From positions 2,651,971 to 2,715,970 of the forward strand of contig NW_024720711.1 of NCBI RefSeq assembly GCF_018991925.1: 64,000 bases of DNA, in the 5' to 3' direction. The notes under the pieces were generated by a model that worked only from the letters and a program-made list of their open reading frames with translations, was not told the DNA's origin and did no database searches. The DNA comes from Homarus americanus (Eukaryota > Arthropoda > Malacostraca > Decapoda > Nephropidae). A program made the position numbers and the translations under genes. Every line of letters begins with the position of its first letter. Position 1 is the stretch's first letter. Positions 8,881 to 21,697 of this stretch are shown here, one piece after another.

Positions 8881-11800
8881 ACAGATACAGCGGCAGTGGT
8901 GGTGTGATACAGCGGCGGTGGTGGTGATCACAACTGAGGTGGTAAGATACAGCGGTGGTGGTGGGTGATATACGGCGGTGGTGGTGATACAACGGAGGTG
9001 GTGGTGATACAGCGGCGGTGGTGGTGATACAACGGCGGTGGTGGTGATACACAGCGGTGGTGGTGATACAACGGCGGTGGTGGTGATACAACGGTGGTGG
9101 TGATACAACAGCTACAGCGGCAGTGGTGGTGAACAGCGGTGGTGGTGAGGATAATAAACGGCGGTGGTGGTGATAATAAACGGCGGTGGTGGTGATACAG
9201 CGGCGGTGGTGGTGATACAACAGCGGTGGTGGTGATACAAACGGCGGTGGTAGATACAGCGGTGGTGGTGGTAGATACAACGGCGGTGGTGGTGATACCA
9301 GCGGTGGTGGTGATACAAACGCGGTGGTGGTGATACAACGGCAGTGGTGGTGATACAGCGGTGGTGGTGATCCAAACGGCGGTGGTGGTGATACCAAGCA
9401 GTGGTGGTGATAAATAACAGCACACGGCAGTGGTGGTGATACAACGGTGGTGGTGGTGATACAACGGCGGTGGTGGTGATACAACGGTGGTGGTTGATAA
9501 CAACGGTGGTGGTGGTGATACAACGGCAGTGGTGGTGATGCAAAATCTGGTGGTGGTGGTAATATCTGGTGGTGGTGATACAGTGGTGGTGGTGATACAA
9601 CGGCAGTGGTGGTGATACAGCGGTGGTGGTGATACAACGGCGGTGGTGATACAACGGCGGTGGTGGTGATACAAACGGCAGTGGTGGTGATACAGCGGTG
9701 GTGGTGGTGATAACGGTGGTGGTGGTGATACAACGGCGGTGGTGGTGATACAGCGGTGGTGGTGATTGGAAACGGTGGTGGTGGTGATACAACGGCGGTG
9801 GTGGTAATACAACGGTGGTGGTGGTGATACAACGGCAGTGGTGGTGATACAACGGTGGTGGTGATACAGCGGCGGTGGTGGTAATACAACGGCAGTGGTG
9901 GTGATACAGCGGTGGTGGTGATACAACGGTGGTGGTGATAATAAACGGCGGTGGTGGTGATACAACGGCAGTGGTGGTGATACAGCGGCGGTGGTGGTGA
10001 TACAACAGTACAGCTGCAGTGGTGGTGGATACGGCGGTGGTGGTGATACAACGGCAGTGGTGGTGATACAACAGCGGTGGTGGTGATAACGGCAGTGGTG
10101 GTGTGATACAACAGCTACAGCGGCAGTGGTGGTGATACCAGCGGCGGTGGTGGTGATACAACGGCGGTGGTGGTGATAACAACGGTGGTGGTGATACAAC
10201 GGTGGTGGTGGTGATACAACGGCGGTGGTGGGTGATACAACGGCAGTGGTGGTGATACAACTACAGTGGTGGGGATACAACGGCGGTGGTGGCGACCGGC
10301 GGTGGTGAAACAACGGCGGTGGTGGTGATCAGCGGCGGTGGTGGTGATACAACGGCAGTGGTGGTGACAACGCAGTGGTGGTGATACAACAGCGGTGGTG
10401 GTGGATACAGCGGCGGTGGTGGTGATACAGCGGCGGTGGTGGTAATACAACTGCGGTGGTGGTGATACAACGGCGGTGGTGGTGATACAACGGCAGTGGT
10501 GGTGATACAAACGGCAGTGGTGGTGATTACCAACGGTGGTGGTGGGGATACAACGGCGGTGGTGGTGATACAGCCGTCGGTGGTGGTGATACAGGCGGTG
10601 GTGGTGATTACGGCGGTGGTGATACACAGCCGCTGATGGTGGTGATACAGCGGTGGTGGGGTGGCTACAACTATGGTGGTGGTAATACAACGGTGGTGGT
10701 GGTGACACAACGGTGGTGGTGGTAATCAACGGTGGTGGTGGTGATACAACGGTGGTGGTGGTGATACAACAGCGGTGGTGGTGATACAGCGGCAGTGGTG
10801 GTGATACAACGGCAGTGGTGGTGATACAACGGCTATGGTGGTGATGCAACGGCGGTGGTGGTGATACAACGGCGGTGGTGGTGATACAACGGTGGTGGTG
10901 GTGATCCAACAGCCACAGCGGCAGTGGTGGTGATACAGCGCAGTGGTGGTGATACAGCGGCGGTGGTGGTGATACAACGGCGGTGGTGGTGATAACAGCG
11001 GTGGTGGTGGTGATACACCATGGTGGTGGTGATACAGCGGTGGTGGGTGGTGATACAACGGTGGTGGTGGTGATACAACGCGGTGGTGGTGGTAACAGCG
11101 GTGGTGGTGATACAGCGGTGGTGGTGGTGATACAGCGGTGGTGGTGGTGATACAGCGGTGGTGGTGGACAACGGCGGTGGTGGTGATACAACAGCGGTGG
11201 TGGTGATACAGGTGGTGGTGGTGATACAACGGCGGTGGTGGTGATACAGCGGTGGTGGTGGTGATCTGGGTGGTGGTGATACAGCGGTGGTGGTGGTGAT
11301 AAAACGGAGGTGGTGGTGATTCAGCAGCGGTGGTGGTGGTGATACAGCAGCGGTGGTGGTGGTGATACAGCGGAGGTGGTGGTGATACAACGGCGGTGGT
11401 GGTGATACAGTTGGCCGGTGGTGGTGGTGATACAGCAGCGGTGGTGGTGGGATACAACGGCGGTGGTGGTGATACGCGGTGGTGGTGGTGAACAGCGGCG
11501 GTGGTGGTGATAATAAACGGCGGTGGTGGTGATACAGCGGCGGTGGTGGTGATAGCAGCGGTGGTGGTGGTGATACAACGGCGGTGGTGGTGATACAGCG
11601 GTGGTGCTGGTGATACCAAACAGGTGGTGGTGATACAGCGGCGGTGGTGGTGATACAACGGCGTGGTGGTGATACAACGGCGGTGGTGGTGATACAAACG
11701 GCGGTGGTGGTGATACAGCGGCGGTGGTGGTGATACAACAAGGTGGTGGTGATACAACGGCGGTGGTGGTGGTGATACAACGGCGGTGGTGGTGATACAA

Positions 11801-12640
11801 ACGGCGGTGGTGGTGATACAACGGGTGGTGGTGACAACGGCGGTGGTGGTGATACAGCGGCGGTGGTGGTGATACAACGGCGGTGGTGGTGATGGCAGCG
11901 GGTGGTGGTGATTGGACAACGGCGGTGGTGGGTGATACAACGGCGGTGGTGGTGATACAACGGCGGTGGTGGTGGACAACGGCGGTGGTGGTGAAACGGC
12001 GGTGGTGGTGATACAACGGCGGTGGTGGGAATAAACGGCGGTGGTGGTGATGCAAAGCGGCGGTGGTGGTGATACAACGGCAGGTGGTGGTGATACAGCG
12101 TCGGTGGTGGTGGATACAACGGCGGTGGTGGTGATACAACGGCGGTGGTGGTGATACAACGGCGGTGGTGGTGATACAGCTGGCCGGTGGTGGTGATACA
12201 GCGGCGGTGGTGGTGATACAGCGGCGGTGGTGGTCATACAGCGGCGATGGTGGTGATACAGCAGCGGTGGTGGTGATACAGGAACGGTGGTGGTGGTGAT
12301 ACAGCGTCGGTGGTGGTGATATGTGAAGCGGCGGTGGTGGTGATACAGCAGCGGCGGTGGTGGTGATGCCAACGGCGGTGGTGGTGATACAACGGCGGTG
12401 GTGGTGATACAGTCGGTGGTGGTGATGCAGCGGCGGTGGTGGTGATACCAGTGGTGGTGGGGATGTTGAAAGCGGCGGTGGTGGTGATACAGCGTCGGTG
12501 GTGGAGATACAGAACGGCGGTGGTGGTGATACAGCGTCGGTGGTGGTGATGCATCGGCGGTGATGGTATAACAAGGGTGGTGATGGGATACAGCGGCAAT
12601 GGCGGTTGTGATACAGCAGTGGCGGTGGTGATACGGTGGT
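8881..12640. repeat. Large satellite, core 20-bp subfamily (GATACAACGGCGGTGGTGGT)
   Basis: About 190 tandem copies of a 20-bp monomer, GATACAACGGCGGTGGTGGT, with ACAGCGG and GGCAGTGG variants and frequent 1-3 bp indels. No unit frame on the minus strand contains a stop, which explains His/Thr/Pro/Val-rich open frames of several hundred codons. Those frames shift with every indel and are not credible proteins. The unit carries CpGs and GGT runs, so methylation or G-rich secondary structure is possible. Confidence 0.97.
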
Positions 12641-13190
12641 GATGGTGGTGATGCGGGCAATGGCTTGGTGATGGCAGATGGCGGTGGTGATACAGCAGTG
12701 GTGGTGGTGGTGGTGGGGGATACAGCGGCAATGGCGGTGGTGATACAGCAGTGGTGGTGGTGATACTGCAGTGGTGGTGGTGGTGATACTGTGGCGGCGG
12801 GTGATGATAAGCAGTGGTGGTGATACGGCGGCGGTGGTGGTGGTGATACAGCTGGGCTGGTGGGGGTGACACTACGGCGCGTTGGTGATGTGGTATCGTG
12901 GCGGTGATGTGGTGATAAAGTGGCGGTCGTGTGATTACACCGGTGGTGATGGTGGTACAACGGCGTTGGTAGTGGTGAGACAGCGGTGGTGGTGCTGACT
13001 GCGGCGGCGGTGACACTGGTGGTAAGAGCAGCAGCGGTGGTGTTGATACAGCGGCGGCGGTGGTGGGGGTGATGGTGGTGGTGATGCAGCGGCGGTGGTG
13101 AAGGTGATGATACTGTGGTGGTGATACAGTACGGGTGGTGGTGGTGATATAAAGGACGGTGGTGGTAATACAGGACGGTGGTGGTGGTGA
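12641..13190. repeat. Large satellite, diverged middle segment
   Basis: Related words (GTGGTGATACAGC, GCGGCGGTGG) at irregular spacing separate the ACAACGG core from the AGCTGCGG subfamily. This looks like an older part between two separately expanded blocks. Confidence 0.85.
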
Positions 13191-16100
13191 TGCAGCGGCG
13201 ATGGTGGTGATACAGCTGCGGTGGTGGTGGTGATATAGTGACGGTGGTGGCAATACAGGGACGGTGGTGGTGGCGATGCAGCGCGATGGTAAGTGATAGC
13301 TGCGGTGGTGATGATATAGCTGCGGTGGTGATGATACAGCTGCGGTGGTGGTGATACAGCTGCGGTGGTGGTGATGTTGGTGGATGATATAGCTGCGGTG
13401 GTGATGATACAGCTGCGGTGGTGATGATACAGCTGCGGTGGTGGTGATACAGCTGCGGTGGTGATGATATAGCTGCGGTGGTGATATAGCTGCGGTGGTG
13501 ATGATACAGCTGCGTGGTGGTGGTGATACAGCTGCGGTGGTGATACAGCTGCGGTGGTGGTGATACAGCTGCGGTGGTGGTGACAGCCGGTGGTGGTGGT
13601 GATACCACTGCGGTGGTGGTGATACAGCTGCGGTGGTGGTGATACAGCTGCGGTGGTGATGATATAGCATGGTGGTGTGAATAGCTGCGGTGGTGGTGAT
13701 GCGCGGTGGTGGTGATACAGCGCGTGTGGTGGTGATTGGTGGTGGTGGTGACAGCTGCGGTGGTGGTGATATAGCTGCGGTGGTGATGTGATATAGCTGC
13801 GGTGGTGGTGATACAGCTGGTGGGTGGTGGTGATACACAGCTGCGGTGGTGGTGATACAGCTGCGGTGGTGGTGATACAGCTGCGGTGGTGATGATATAG
13901 CTGCGGTGGTGATGATATAGCTGCGGTGGTGGTGATACAGCTTGTGGTGGTGGTGATACAGCTGCGGTGGTGGTGATACAGCTGCGGTGGTGGTGATACA
14001 GCTGCGGTGGTGGTGATATAGCTGCGGTGGTGATGATATAGCTGTGGTGGTGGTGATACAGCTACGGTGGTGATGATATAGCTGCTGTGGTGGTGATACA
14101 GCTACGGTGGTGATGATATAGCTGCGGTGGTGGTGATATAGCTGCGGTGGTGATGATATAGCCGCGGTGGTGGTGATACAGCTGTGGTGGATGATATAGC
14201 TGCGGTGGTGGTGAACAGCACGGTGGTGATGATAGCCGGTGGTGGTGATACAGCTCGGTGGTGATGATATAGCTGCGGTGGTGATGATATAGCTGCGGTG
14301 GTGATGATACAGCCGCGGTGGTGGTGATACAGCGTGGTGGGGTGATATAGCTGCGGTGGTGATGATGTAGCTGCGGTGGTGATGATACAGCTGCGGTGGT
14401 GGTGATACAGCTGCGGTGGTGGTGATATAGCGCGGTGGTGATGATATAGCTGCGGTGTTGGTACAGCTGCGGTGGTGGTATATAGCTGCGGTGGTGGTGA
14501 TATAGCTGCGGTGGTGGTGATACAGCTGCGGTGGTGATGATATAGCTGCGGTGGTGATGATATAGCTGCGGTGGTGGTGATACAGCTGCGGTGGTGGTGA
14601 TATAGCTGCGGTGGTGGTGATAGCGGCGGTGGTGGTGTAGCTGCGGTGGTGGTGATATGCGCTGCGGTGGTGGTGATATAGCGGCGGTGGTGGTGATATA
14701 GCTGCGGTGGTGGTGATGCAGCGGCGGTGGTGGTGATATAGCTGCGGTGGTGGTGATGCTGCGGTGATATACTGCGGTGATGATATAGCTGCGGTGGTGG
14801 TGATATAGCTGCGGTGGTGATGATATAGCTGCGGTGGTGGTGATATAGCTGCGGTGGTGGTGATATGGCGGCGGTGGTGGTGATATAGTGGCGGTGGTGA
14901 TGATAGCTGCGGTGGTGGTGATACAGCTACGGTGGTGATGAAAGCTGCGGTGGTGATGATATAGCTGCGGTGGTGGTGATACAGCTGCGGTGGTGGTGAT
15001 ATAGCTGCGGTGGTGGTGATATGCGGCGGTGGTGGTGATAGCTGCAGTGGTGGTGATATGGCGGCGGTGGATAGCTGCGGTGGTGGTGATACAGCGGCGG
15101 TGGTGGTGATATAGCTGCGGTGGTGGTGATATGGCTGCGGTGGTGGTGATATAGCGGCGGTGGTGGTGATATAGCTGCGGTGGTGGTGATCAGCAGCGGT
15201 GGTGGTGATATAGCTGCGGTGGTGATATAGCTGCGGTGGTGGTGATATGCGGCGGTGGTGGTGATACAGCCCGGTGATGATGATATGCGGTGGTGGTGAT
15301 ATAGCTGGGGTGGTGATGATACCGGCGGTGGTGATGATATAGCTGCGGTGGTGATGATATAGCTGCGGTGGTGGTGATAGCTGCGGTGGTGGTGATAGCG
15401 GCGGTGGTGGTGATGGCTGCGGTGGTGGTGATATAGCTGCGGTGGTGATGATATAGCTGCGGTGGTGGTGATATAGCTGCGGTGGTGATGATGCAGCGGC
15501 GGTGGTGATGATGCGGTGGTGGTGATATAGCTGCGGTGGTGATACAGCGGTGGTGATGATATAGCTGCGGTGGTGGTGATATAGCGGCGGTGGTGGTGAT
15601 ATAGCTGCGGTGGTGGTGATAGCTGCGGTGGTGGTGATATAGCGGCGGTGGTGGTGATATGGCTGCGGTGGTGGTGATATGGCTGCGGTGGTGGTGATAT
15701 AGCTGCGGTGGTGGTGATATAGCGCGGTGGGTGATATGGCGGCGGTGGTGGTGATAGCGGCGGTGGTGATGGCGGCGGTGGTGGTGATGGCGGCGGTGGT
15801 GGTGATAGCGGCGGTGGTGGTGATATAGCGGTGGTGGTGGTGATATGGCGGCGGTGGTGGTGATATGGCGGCGGTGGTGGTGATAGCTGCGGTGGTGGTG
15901 GTGATATGGCGGTGGTGGTGATATGGCGGCGGTGGTGGTGATATGGCTGCGGTGGTGGTGATATAGCGGCGTGGTGGTGATATAGCGGCGGTGGTGGTGA
16001 TATAGCTGCGGTGGTGGTGATATAGCGGCGGTGGTGGTGATATAGCGGCGGTGGTGGTGATATAGCGGCGGTGGTGGTGATATAGCGGCGGTGGTGGTGA

Positions 16101-16260
16101 TATGGCTGCGGTGGTGATGATATGGCGGCGGCGGTGGTGGTGATAGCGGCGGTGGTGGTGATATAGCGGCGGTGGTGGTGATATAGCGGCGGTAGTGGTG
16201 ATGCGGCGGTGGTGGTGATATAGCGGCGGTGGTGGTGATATGGCGGCGGTGGTGGTGGTG
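13191..16260. repeat. Large satellite, AGCTGCGG subfamily
   Basis: About 150 tandem copies of a 20-bp monomer, GATATAGCTGCGGTGGTGGT, with a GATGATATAGC variant and, from about 14.6 kb on, a rising share of AGCGGCGG units. It differs from the core mainly at the ACAACGGC versus ATAGCTGC segment, so the two are sister subfamilies. Confidence 0.96.
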
Positions 16261-17130
16261 ATACAGCTACGGTGGCGGTGTTATAGCAATGATGGTGATA
16301 CAGCATCGGTAGTGGTGATATAGCGGTGGTAGTGATGACACAATTCCGGTGGTGGTGATGGTGGTGGTCTTAACAGCGGAGGTGGCGTCAGCGGCGGTGG
16401 TGAAGACATTGGCGGATGTGCTGACAGCGGCGGTGGTGGTGACAGCGGCGGTGGTGATCATACAGCGGCAGCAGTGATGGTGCCATTGCGGTGGTGGTGG
16501 CGCCTTAGCGGCGGTAGTGGTGCCATAGAGGCGGTGGTGATGACACTGGAGCGGTGGTTGTGATGCAGCTTTGGTGGTGGTGGTGATAAAGCGGTGGTGA
16601 TGGTATTACAGCGACGGAGGTGATGACAGCGGCGGCAGTGGTGACACAACGGCGTCAGTGGTGACAGGGCGGTGGTGGTGACACAGCGGCGGTGGTGGTG
16701 CCTTAGCGGCAATAGCTGTGGTGACAGCGGCGGTGGTAGTGATACAGCAGTGGTGATGGTGACACAGCGGCAGCGGTGGTGATACAGCAGTGGTGGTGCC
16801 TTAGCGGTGGTGGTGATGATAGAGCAGCAGTGACAGCGGTGGAGGTGGCAGCGGCGGTTGTGACGTAGCATCATTATTGGTGGCGGTGGCAGCGGCGGTG
16901 GTGATGGTGACAGCGGCGGTGGTGATGACAGCGGCGGTGGTGATGACAGCGGTGGTGGTGGTGATGACAACGGCGATGGTAGTGATGGTAACAGCGGAGG
17001 TAGTGGTGGTAGTGATGACAGCGGGGATGGTGGTGGTGATGACAGTGGCGGAGATGACGGTGGCGGAGATGACAGTGGTGGTGGTGACTACGGAGGTGGT
17101 GGTGGTGATGACAGCGGCAACTGTTGTCTG
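16261..17130. repeat. Large satellite, diverged right edge
   Basis: GACAGCGGCGGTGGTGATG-type units with loose spacing. It ends in GATGACAGCGGCAAC near 17120. Divergence rises toward the boundary, as expected at satellite edges where exchange is rarer. Confidence 0.88.
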
Positions 17131-17214
17131 AGGTTTTTATCGGTGGTTCACTATAAGAGTAAAAGACTATGAACAGTAACTAAAACAAGACTATGGGGCC
17201 TTAAACATTCTAAC

Positions 17215-17465
17215 AAAAACAACAACAACAATACTCTACCACCACCAACACTATACCACCAACACTATAACACCAACAACACTATAACACCAGCAACACT
17301 ACCACCAACGACACTATACCACCAACAACACTATAACACCAACAACACTATACCACCAACGACACTACCAACAACGACACTATAACAACAACACTATACT
17401 ATTAATAAACGTCATAACAACACTACAACACTGTAACACCACTGACAACACTTTAATATAAAACA
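17215..17465. repeat. AACAACACTATA(C/A)CACC minisatellite
   Basis: About 12 copies of a 17-23 bp unit, ACCAACAACACTATAACACC and near variants. It is compositionally unlike the satellite to its left. Confidence 0.93.
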
Positions 17466-18080
17466 AGAACTATAACGGTGTAACACTATTAAGAACAACA
17501 AGAGCGGGTCTGGTGGTGGCGGTGATGGCAGCGGCGGAGCGTTGGGATCCCCGGGAGTAGTGAGTCACTGGCAGCGGCGGCAGACACACCGCAGGAGCAG
17601 CACAACCATACTGCTGCACCGATAGTGTTAGCACTGTGGTGGCACAGCGGCACTGCAACAGTAGCATTATTGGCACAGCTGAGGCACAGTGACAATGCAG
17701 CAGTATAATTATTGTCACAGCGGCGTCACAACATTGCAGCGGTGGCACATTGGCGACACAGCGAAGCTGCAGTGAAGATGTTATTGGGACAGCGACACAG
17801 CATTGGAGACATTATTGACACTGGCGACACAGCGAGACTGCAGCGGTGGCATTATTGACAGCGGCAGAGTTAACGCCGCGTGTGAGAAGCGGTAAAGGCG
17901 GTAATATCACTAACGGTAGCGTTAGCGACACAGAGACGGCGTGGGCGACCTGGGGAGAGGCGCTGAGATTGTGGCACTCTTGTCACTGATGACGAAACAG
18001 CAACAGCAGGAGCAGTGGTAGCGGCAGCAGCACAGCGACACAGCAGCGGTGGCGTCCCCGGGAGTCAGTCACGTACGGCC
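17466..18080. repeat. Diverged ACAGCGGCA-rich region
   Basis: Words such as GACACAGCG, GCAGCGGTGGC and CATTATTG recur without a fixed period. CCCCGGGAGT followed by GTCAC occurs near 17550 and 18056. It may be an old, scrambled extension of the large satellite. No gene is supported. Confidence 0.6.
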
Positions 18081-18850
18081 CCGCTGACTTGAGCAAAAGT
18101 TTCATTAATCACTACACGCCGGGGAAATCACCCAAATTATCCTCACTCCCGGGCTCACTACTCCCGAATTATCCTCGCTGAGGGGCACTGCTGAGGCCTG
18201 ATGAACCAGACTATTGGTTGATTTTTGGTCCTTTGCTACGGTTTTTGGTGTGTTTTTATATAGCATTTACACTTTGTTTACAACATTACAGGTATTTTGG
18301 TGATTTAATTTAAATTATGTATATACCTAATTTTCAATTTGTATCCTGTACTTTCATGTAACCTGAAAAAATATTTATTTATTCAGTGTTACAGTAAATA
18401 AGTCTTTCCTCGTTTTATTTTATCGATTTTCAGTCTAATTTGTCGCTTTTTATAAGTTTATTATTTTAACTATTTTATGCCATAGGCTTTGATATGCTCA
18501 CTCCCGGGTACAATTTCTGCAAGTTATCCTCACTCAGGGGCGCTGGTGGGTCTAATAAATCCTGCTGTTGGTTGGTTACTGGACGGATTTTCAAGACCTC
18601 GCCTTATTTACACAGATTTGCAGACTATTTACACATTTCCCTCTTACACATTTACAAAGACTACGACTTTCTTTATATGGATTTACTGACTGCAGGTTTC
18701 CCTCTTATTTTTACGCATTTACAGTTATCTATTTCCTTTTTTTTACGGTAAGGGTTAATTGCGGTATTATCCACACTGCCGGGCCCACCTTTTTATACCG
18801 AATTATCCCTCCTGAGTGGCCTTAATAATGTCTTGATATTATGTGATTGG
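18081..18850. repeat. Scattered ATTATCCTCnCTnAGGGGC copies in TTTACA-rich DNA
   Basis: Three diverged copies of a segment reading roughly ATTATCCTCACTCAGGGGC lie near 18165, 18522 and 18795, two of them preceded by CTCCCG or CTGCCG words. They resemble the units of the array at 19365-19960. AT-rich DNA with TTTACA words lies between them. Confidence 0.65.
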
Positions 18851-19364
18851 TCTTCCTTACCTTCTCTTTTTTTTTACACATTTACAGTGTTTACGATTAT
18901 TTTCTTTTTTACACATATTTCCAGTGCTTTTCTATTTCCGTATTTACAGTATTTGCGAACGTATTATTTCTCCACTTTTTCGTGTGTTTACGGTGGTATC
19001 GATTTTTTTTACATAATTATAAGCTACTCACATGTTTTCGTGTTTTACATTTATTTACAGCATTTACCAAATTGTTTCCTCTCTTTTACAAACCATGTTA
19101 AACTAATTTTTTTTACAGTATTTACCAACTTGTTTTCCTGTTAATTTACACATTTACAATAGCATGTCTCACGTTTTCCCTATATTTTTTACACACATTT
19201 TACAGAAATTACTAGATTTTCTCTTAGACATTGTTTACAAATATTTACAGTATTTACAGAATAGTTTTACTTTCTCTTTACATTCATTAATTGTTTGTTA
19301 GTCTAATTTACTTTGTTTTGTACAAGGATTTGTAAATTTTGTAAGTTTTATATTTTTAATACTT
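18851..19364. repeat. Degenerate TTTACACATTTACAG repeat, block 1
   Basis: TTTACA words recur about every 15-40 bp through T-rich DNA, often as TTACACATTTACAG. Phenylalanine-rich open frames here reflect base composition and are rejected as genes. Confidence 0.75.
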
Positions 19365-19960
19365 TGGAATTATCCTCATTCACGGGCCCATTGTTTTAAT
19401 ATTATCCTCACCTAGGGGCACACTGTCCTTACATTATCCCCACTTAGGGGCACACTCTCCTTACATTATCCGCTTACGGGGTCACTGTCCTTAGATTGTG
19501 CTCACTTGGGGGCTCTCTGTCCTCAGACTATGCTCACTTGGGGGCTCTCTGTCCTCAGATTATGCTCACTTGGGGGCGCTCTGTCCTCAGACTATGCTCA
19601 CTTGGGGCTCTCGTCTCAGATTATGCTCACTTGGGGGCTCTCTGTCCAAAGATTTTGCTGACTTAGGGGCTCTGTCCTCAGACTATGCTCACTTGGGGGC
19701 TCTCTGTCCTCAGATTATGCTCACTTGGGGGCGCTCTGTCCTCAGACTATGCTCACTTGGGGGCTCTCTGTCCTCAGATTATGCTCACTTGGGGGCTCTC
19801 TGTCCAAAGATTTTGCTGACTTAGGGGCTCTGTCCTCAGATTATGCTCACTTAGGGGCTCTCTGTCCTCAGGTTATGCTCACTTAGGGGCTCTCTGTCCT
19901 CAGGTTATGCTCACTTAGGGGCCTTGCTAAGCCCCAATGAAACCAATGTTTTTCTGAACT
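19365..19960. repeat. 32-bp minisatellite with 155-158 bp higher-order repeat
   Basis: The monomer is 32 bp, containing TATGCTCACTTGGGGGCTCT and CTGTCCTCAGA. From about 19519 five monomers form a higher-order unit whose last monomer is the odd CCAAAGATTTTGCTGACTTA form. That unit recurs from about 19674 (offset 155 bp) and starts again near 19832. Left-edge monomers (19370-19490) read ATTATCC...GGGGCACACTGT and link the array to the scattered copies upstream. Confidence 0.92.
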
Positions 19961-19999
19961 TGTCTGGAAAACATATTATTAATAGTAAATAGGTTTCTA

Positions 20000-20600
20000 G
20001 CGTTTACATGGTTTATTTACTTAATTTACACAGTTTACTCTCATTTACACGATTCACTAAGATATTTACACTATTTTTACTCCAATTTACAAAATTTTTC
20101 TCCCATTTCTACGGTTTTCATTCTTCCACGATTTTAAATTTATTTACACGGATGTCAAACGTATTTACACGGTTTTCATTTGTATTTACTCTGTGTTTAG
20201 TCTTATTTAGAAAAATTCACTTATATACACGGTTTTGGTCTTATTTACACGTCACTTCTATTTACTCGTTTATTACTTATTTACAAATTTCTTTTATTTA
20301 CACAGTTTTCAACCTAATTTACACTGGTTTTATTTTCATTTACCTGATTTTACCTATTGTTTACACGAGTTTGAAACTATTAACACTTCTGACTTTTCTT
20401 TGCACTTATTAACAAGGTTTTTCCATTCAGTAATACGGTTTTAACCTTACAACAAAATTAACACTAATTTACACCCATTTCAGTAACGAAAAATCACTCA
20501 TTTACACCCATATCAGTAAAAAAATAATCATCACACTTATTTACACGATTTTCAAGTTTATTTTCACATTTTTCTAATTTATTTACACAGTTGCAGGTCA
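20000..20600. repeat. Degenerate TTTACACGGTTTTCA repeat, block 2
   Basis: ATTTACACGGTTTT-type units of about 25-32 bp, strongly diverged. It resembles block 1 (18851-19364) and flanks the 32-bp array on its other side. Confidence 0.8.
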
Positions 20601-20877
20601 AATGTCTCGAATAAAAAAAAGTCGTCAGATATTTTTTTTTCCTCGAGAATTTGTTGAATATAATGAGGTCACCTTTTGAGTCCAGTATGAAGGACATGGG
20701 ACATTGTTTCTAACTATTTATGGTGAAGTTATAATTAATCTTAATAATAGTAATAATAATAAATTTAATGATGGTGGTAATAAACAATATATTTATAATG
20801 ATGTTAATAATAATAATGTCATTACTCTATATCTATTGAAAGCTGTTATTCATTTAATATTGACAAGGATACGAATG
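20601..20877. other. AT-rich spacer with AATAATAAT words
   Basis: Includes TAATAATAGTAATAATAATA (about 20743-20762) and similar trinucleotide runs. No gene is supported. Confidence 0.5.
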
Positions 20878-21697
20878 CAAAATCTACCAGTGTTACCAAA
20901 TGTCCAAATGTACCAGTGTTACCAAATGTCCAAAACTACCAGTGTTACCAAATGTCCAAATGTACCAGTGTTACCAAATGTCCAAATGTACCAGTGTTAC
21001 CAAATGTCCAAATCTACCAGTGTTACCAAATGTCCAAATGTACCAGTGTTACCAAATGTCCAAATCTACCAGTGTTACCAAATGTCCAAATGTACCAGTG
21101 TTACCAAATGTCCAAATGTACCAGTGTTACCAAATGTCCAAATGTACCAGTGTTACCAAATGTCCAAATGTACCAGTGTTACCAAATGTCCAAATGTACC
21201 AGTGTTACCAAATGTCCAAATGTACCAGTGTTACCAAATGTCCAAATCTACCAGTGTTATGTCCAAATGTACCAGTGTTACCAAATGTACCAGTGTTACC
21301 AAATGTCCAAATGTACCAGTGTTACCAAATGTCCAAATGTACCAGTGTTACCAAATGTCCAAATGTACCAGTGTTACCAAATGTCCACTACCAGTGATGT
21401 CCAAATCTACCAGTGTTACCAAATGTCCAAATGTACCAGTGTTACCAAATGTCCAAATGTACCAGTGTTACCAAATGTCCAAATCTACCAGCGTTACCAA
21501 ATGTACCAGTGTTACCAATGTCCAAATGTACCAGTGTTACCAAATGTCCAAATGTACCAGTGTTACCAAATGTCCAAATGTACCAGTGTTACCAAATGTC
21601 CAAATCTACCAGTGTTACCAAATGTCCAAATCTACCAGTGTTACCAAATGTCCAAATCTACCAGTGTTACCAAATGTCCAAATGTACCAGTGTTACC
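20878..21697. repeat. 26-bp minisatellite (ACCAGTGTTACCAAATGTCC)
   Basis: About 31 near-identical tandem copies of a 26-bp unit. The main variation is a single G/C site, giving AAATGTACC or AAATCTACC. Partial units occur near 21260, 21285, 21390 and 21500. Because 26 is not a multiple of 3 and the unit lacks stops, all three plus frames stay open; this is a side effect and not coding. Confidence 0.97.

Noticed and set aside
8336..13608. Minus-strand open frames of 591 and 960 codons (His/Thr/Pro/Val-rich)
   Set aside because: They are translations of a 20-bp tandem unit with no stop in any frame. Frames overlap each other, shift at every indel and have no domain, signal or start context.
13810..13830. 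GCTGGTGG, identical to the E. coli Chi octamer
   Set aside because: It is a chance variant of the GCTGCGGTGG satellite unit in eukaryotic DNA.
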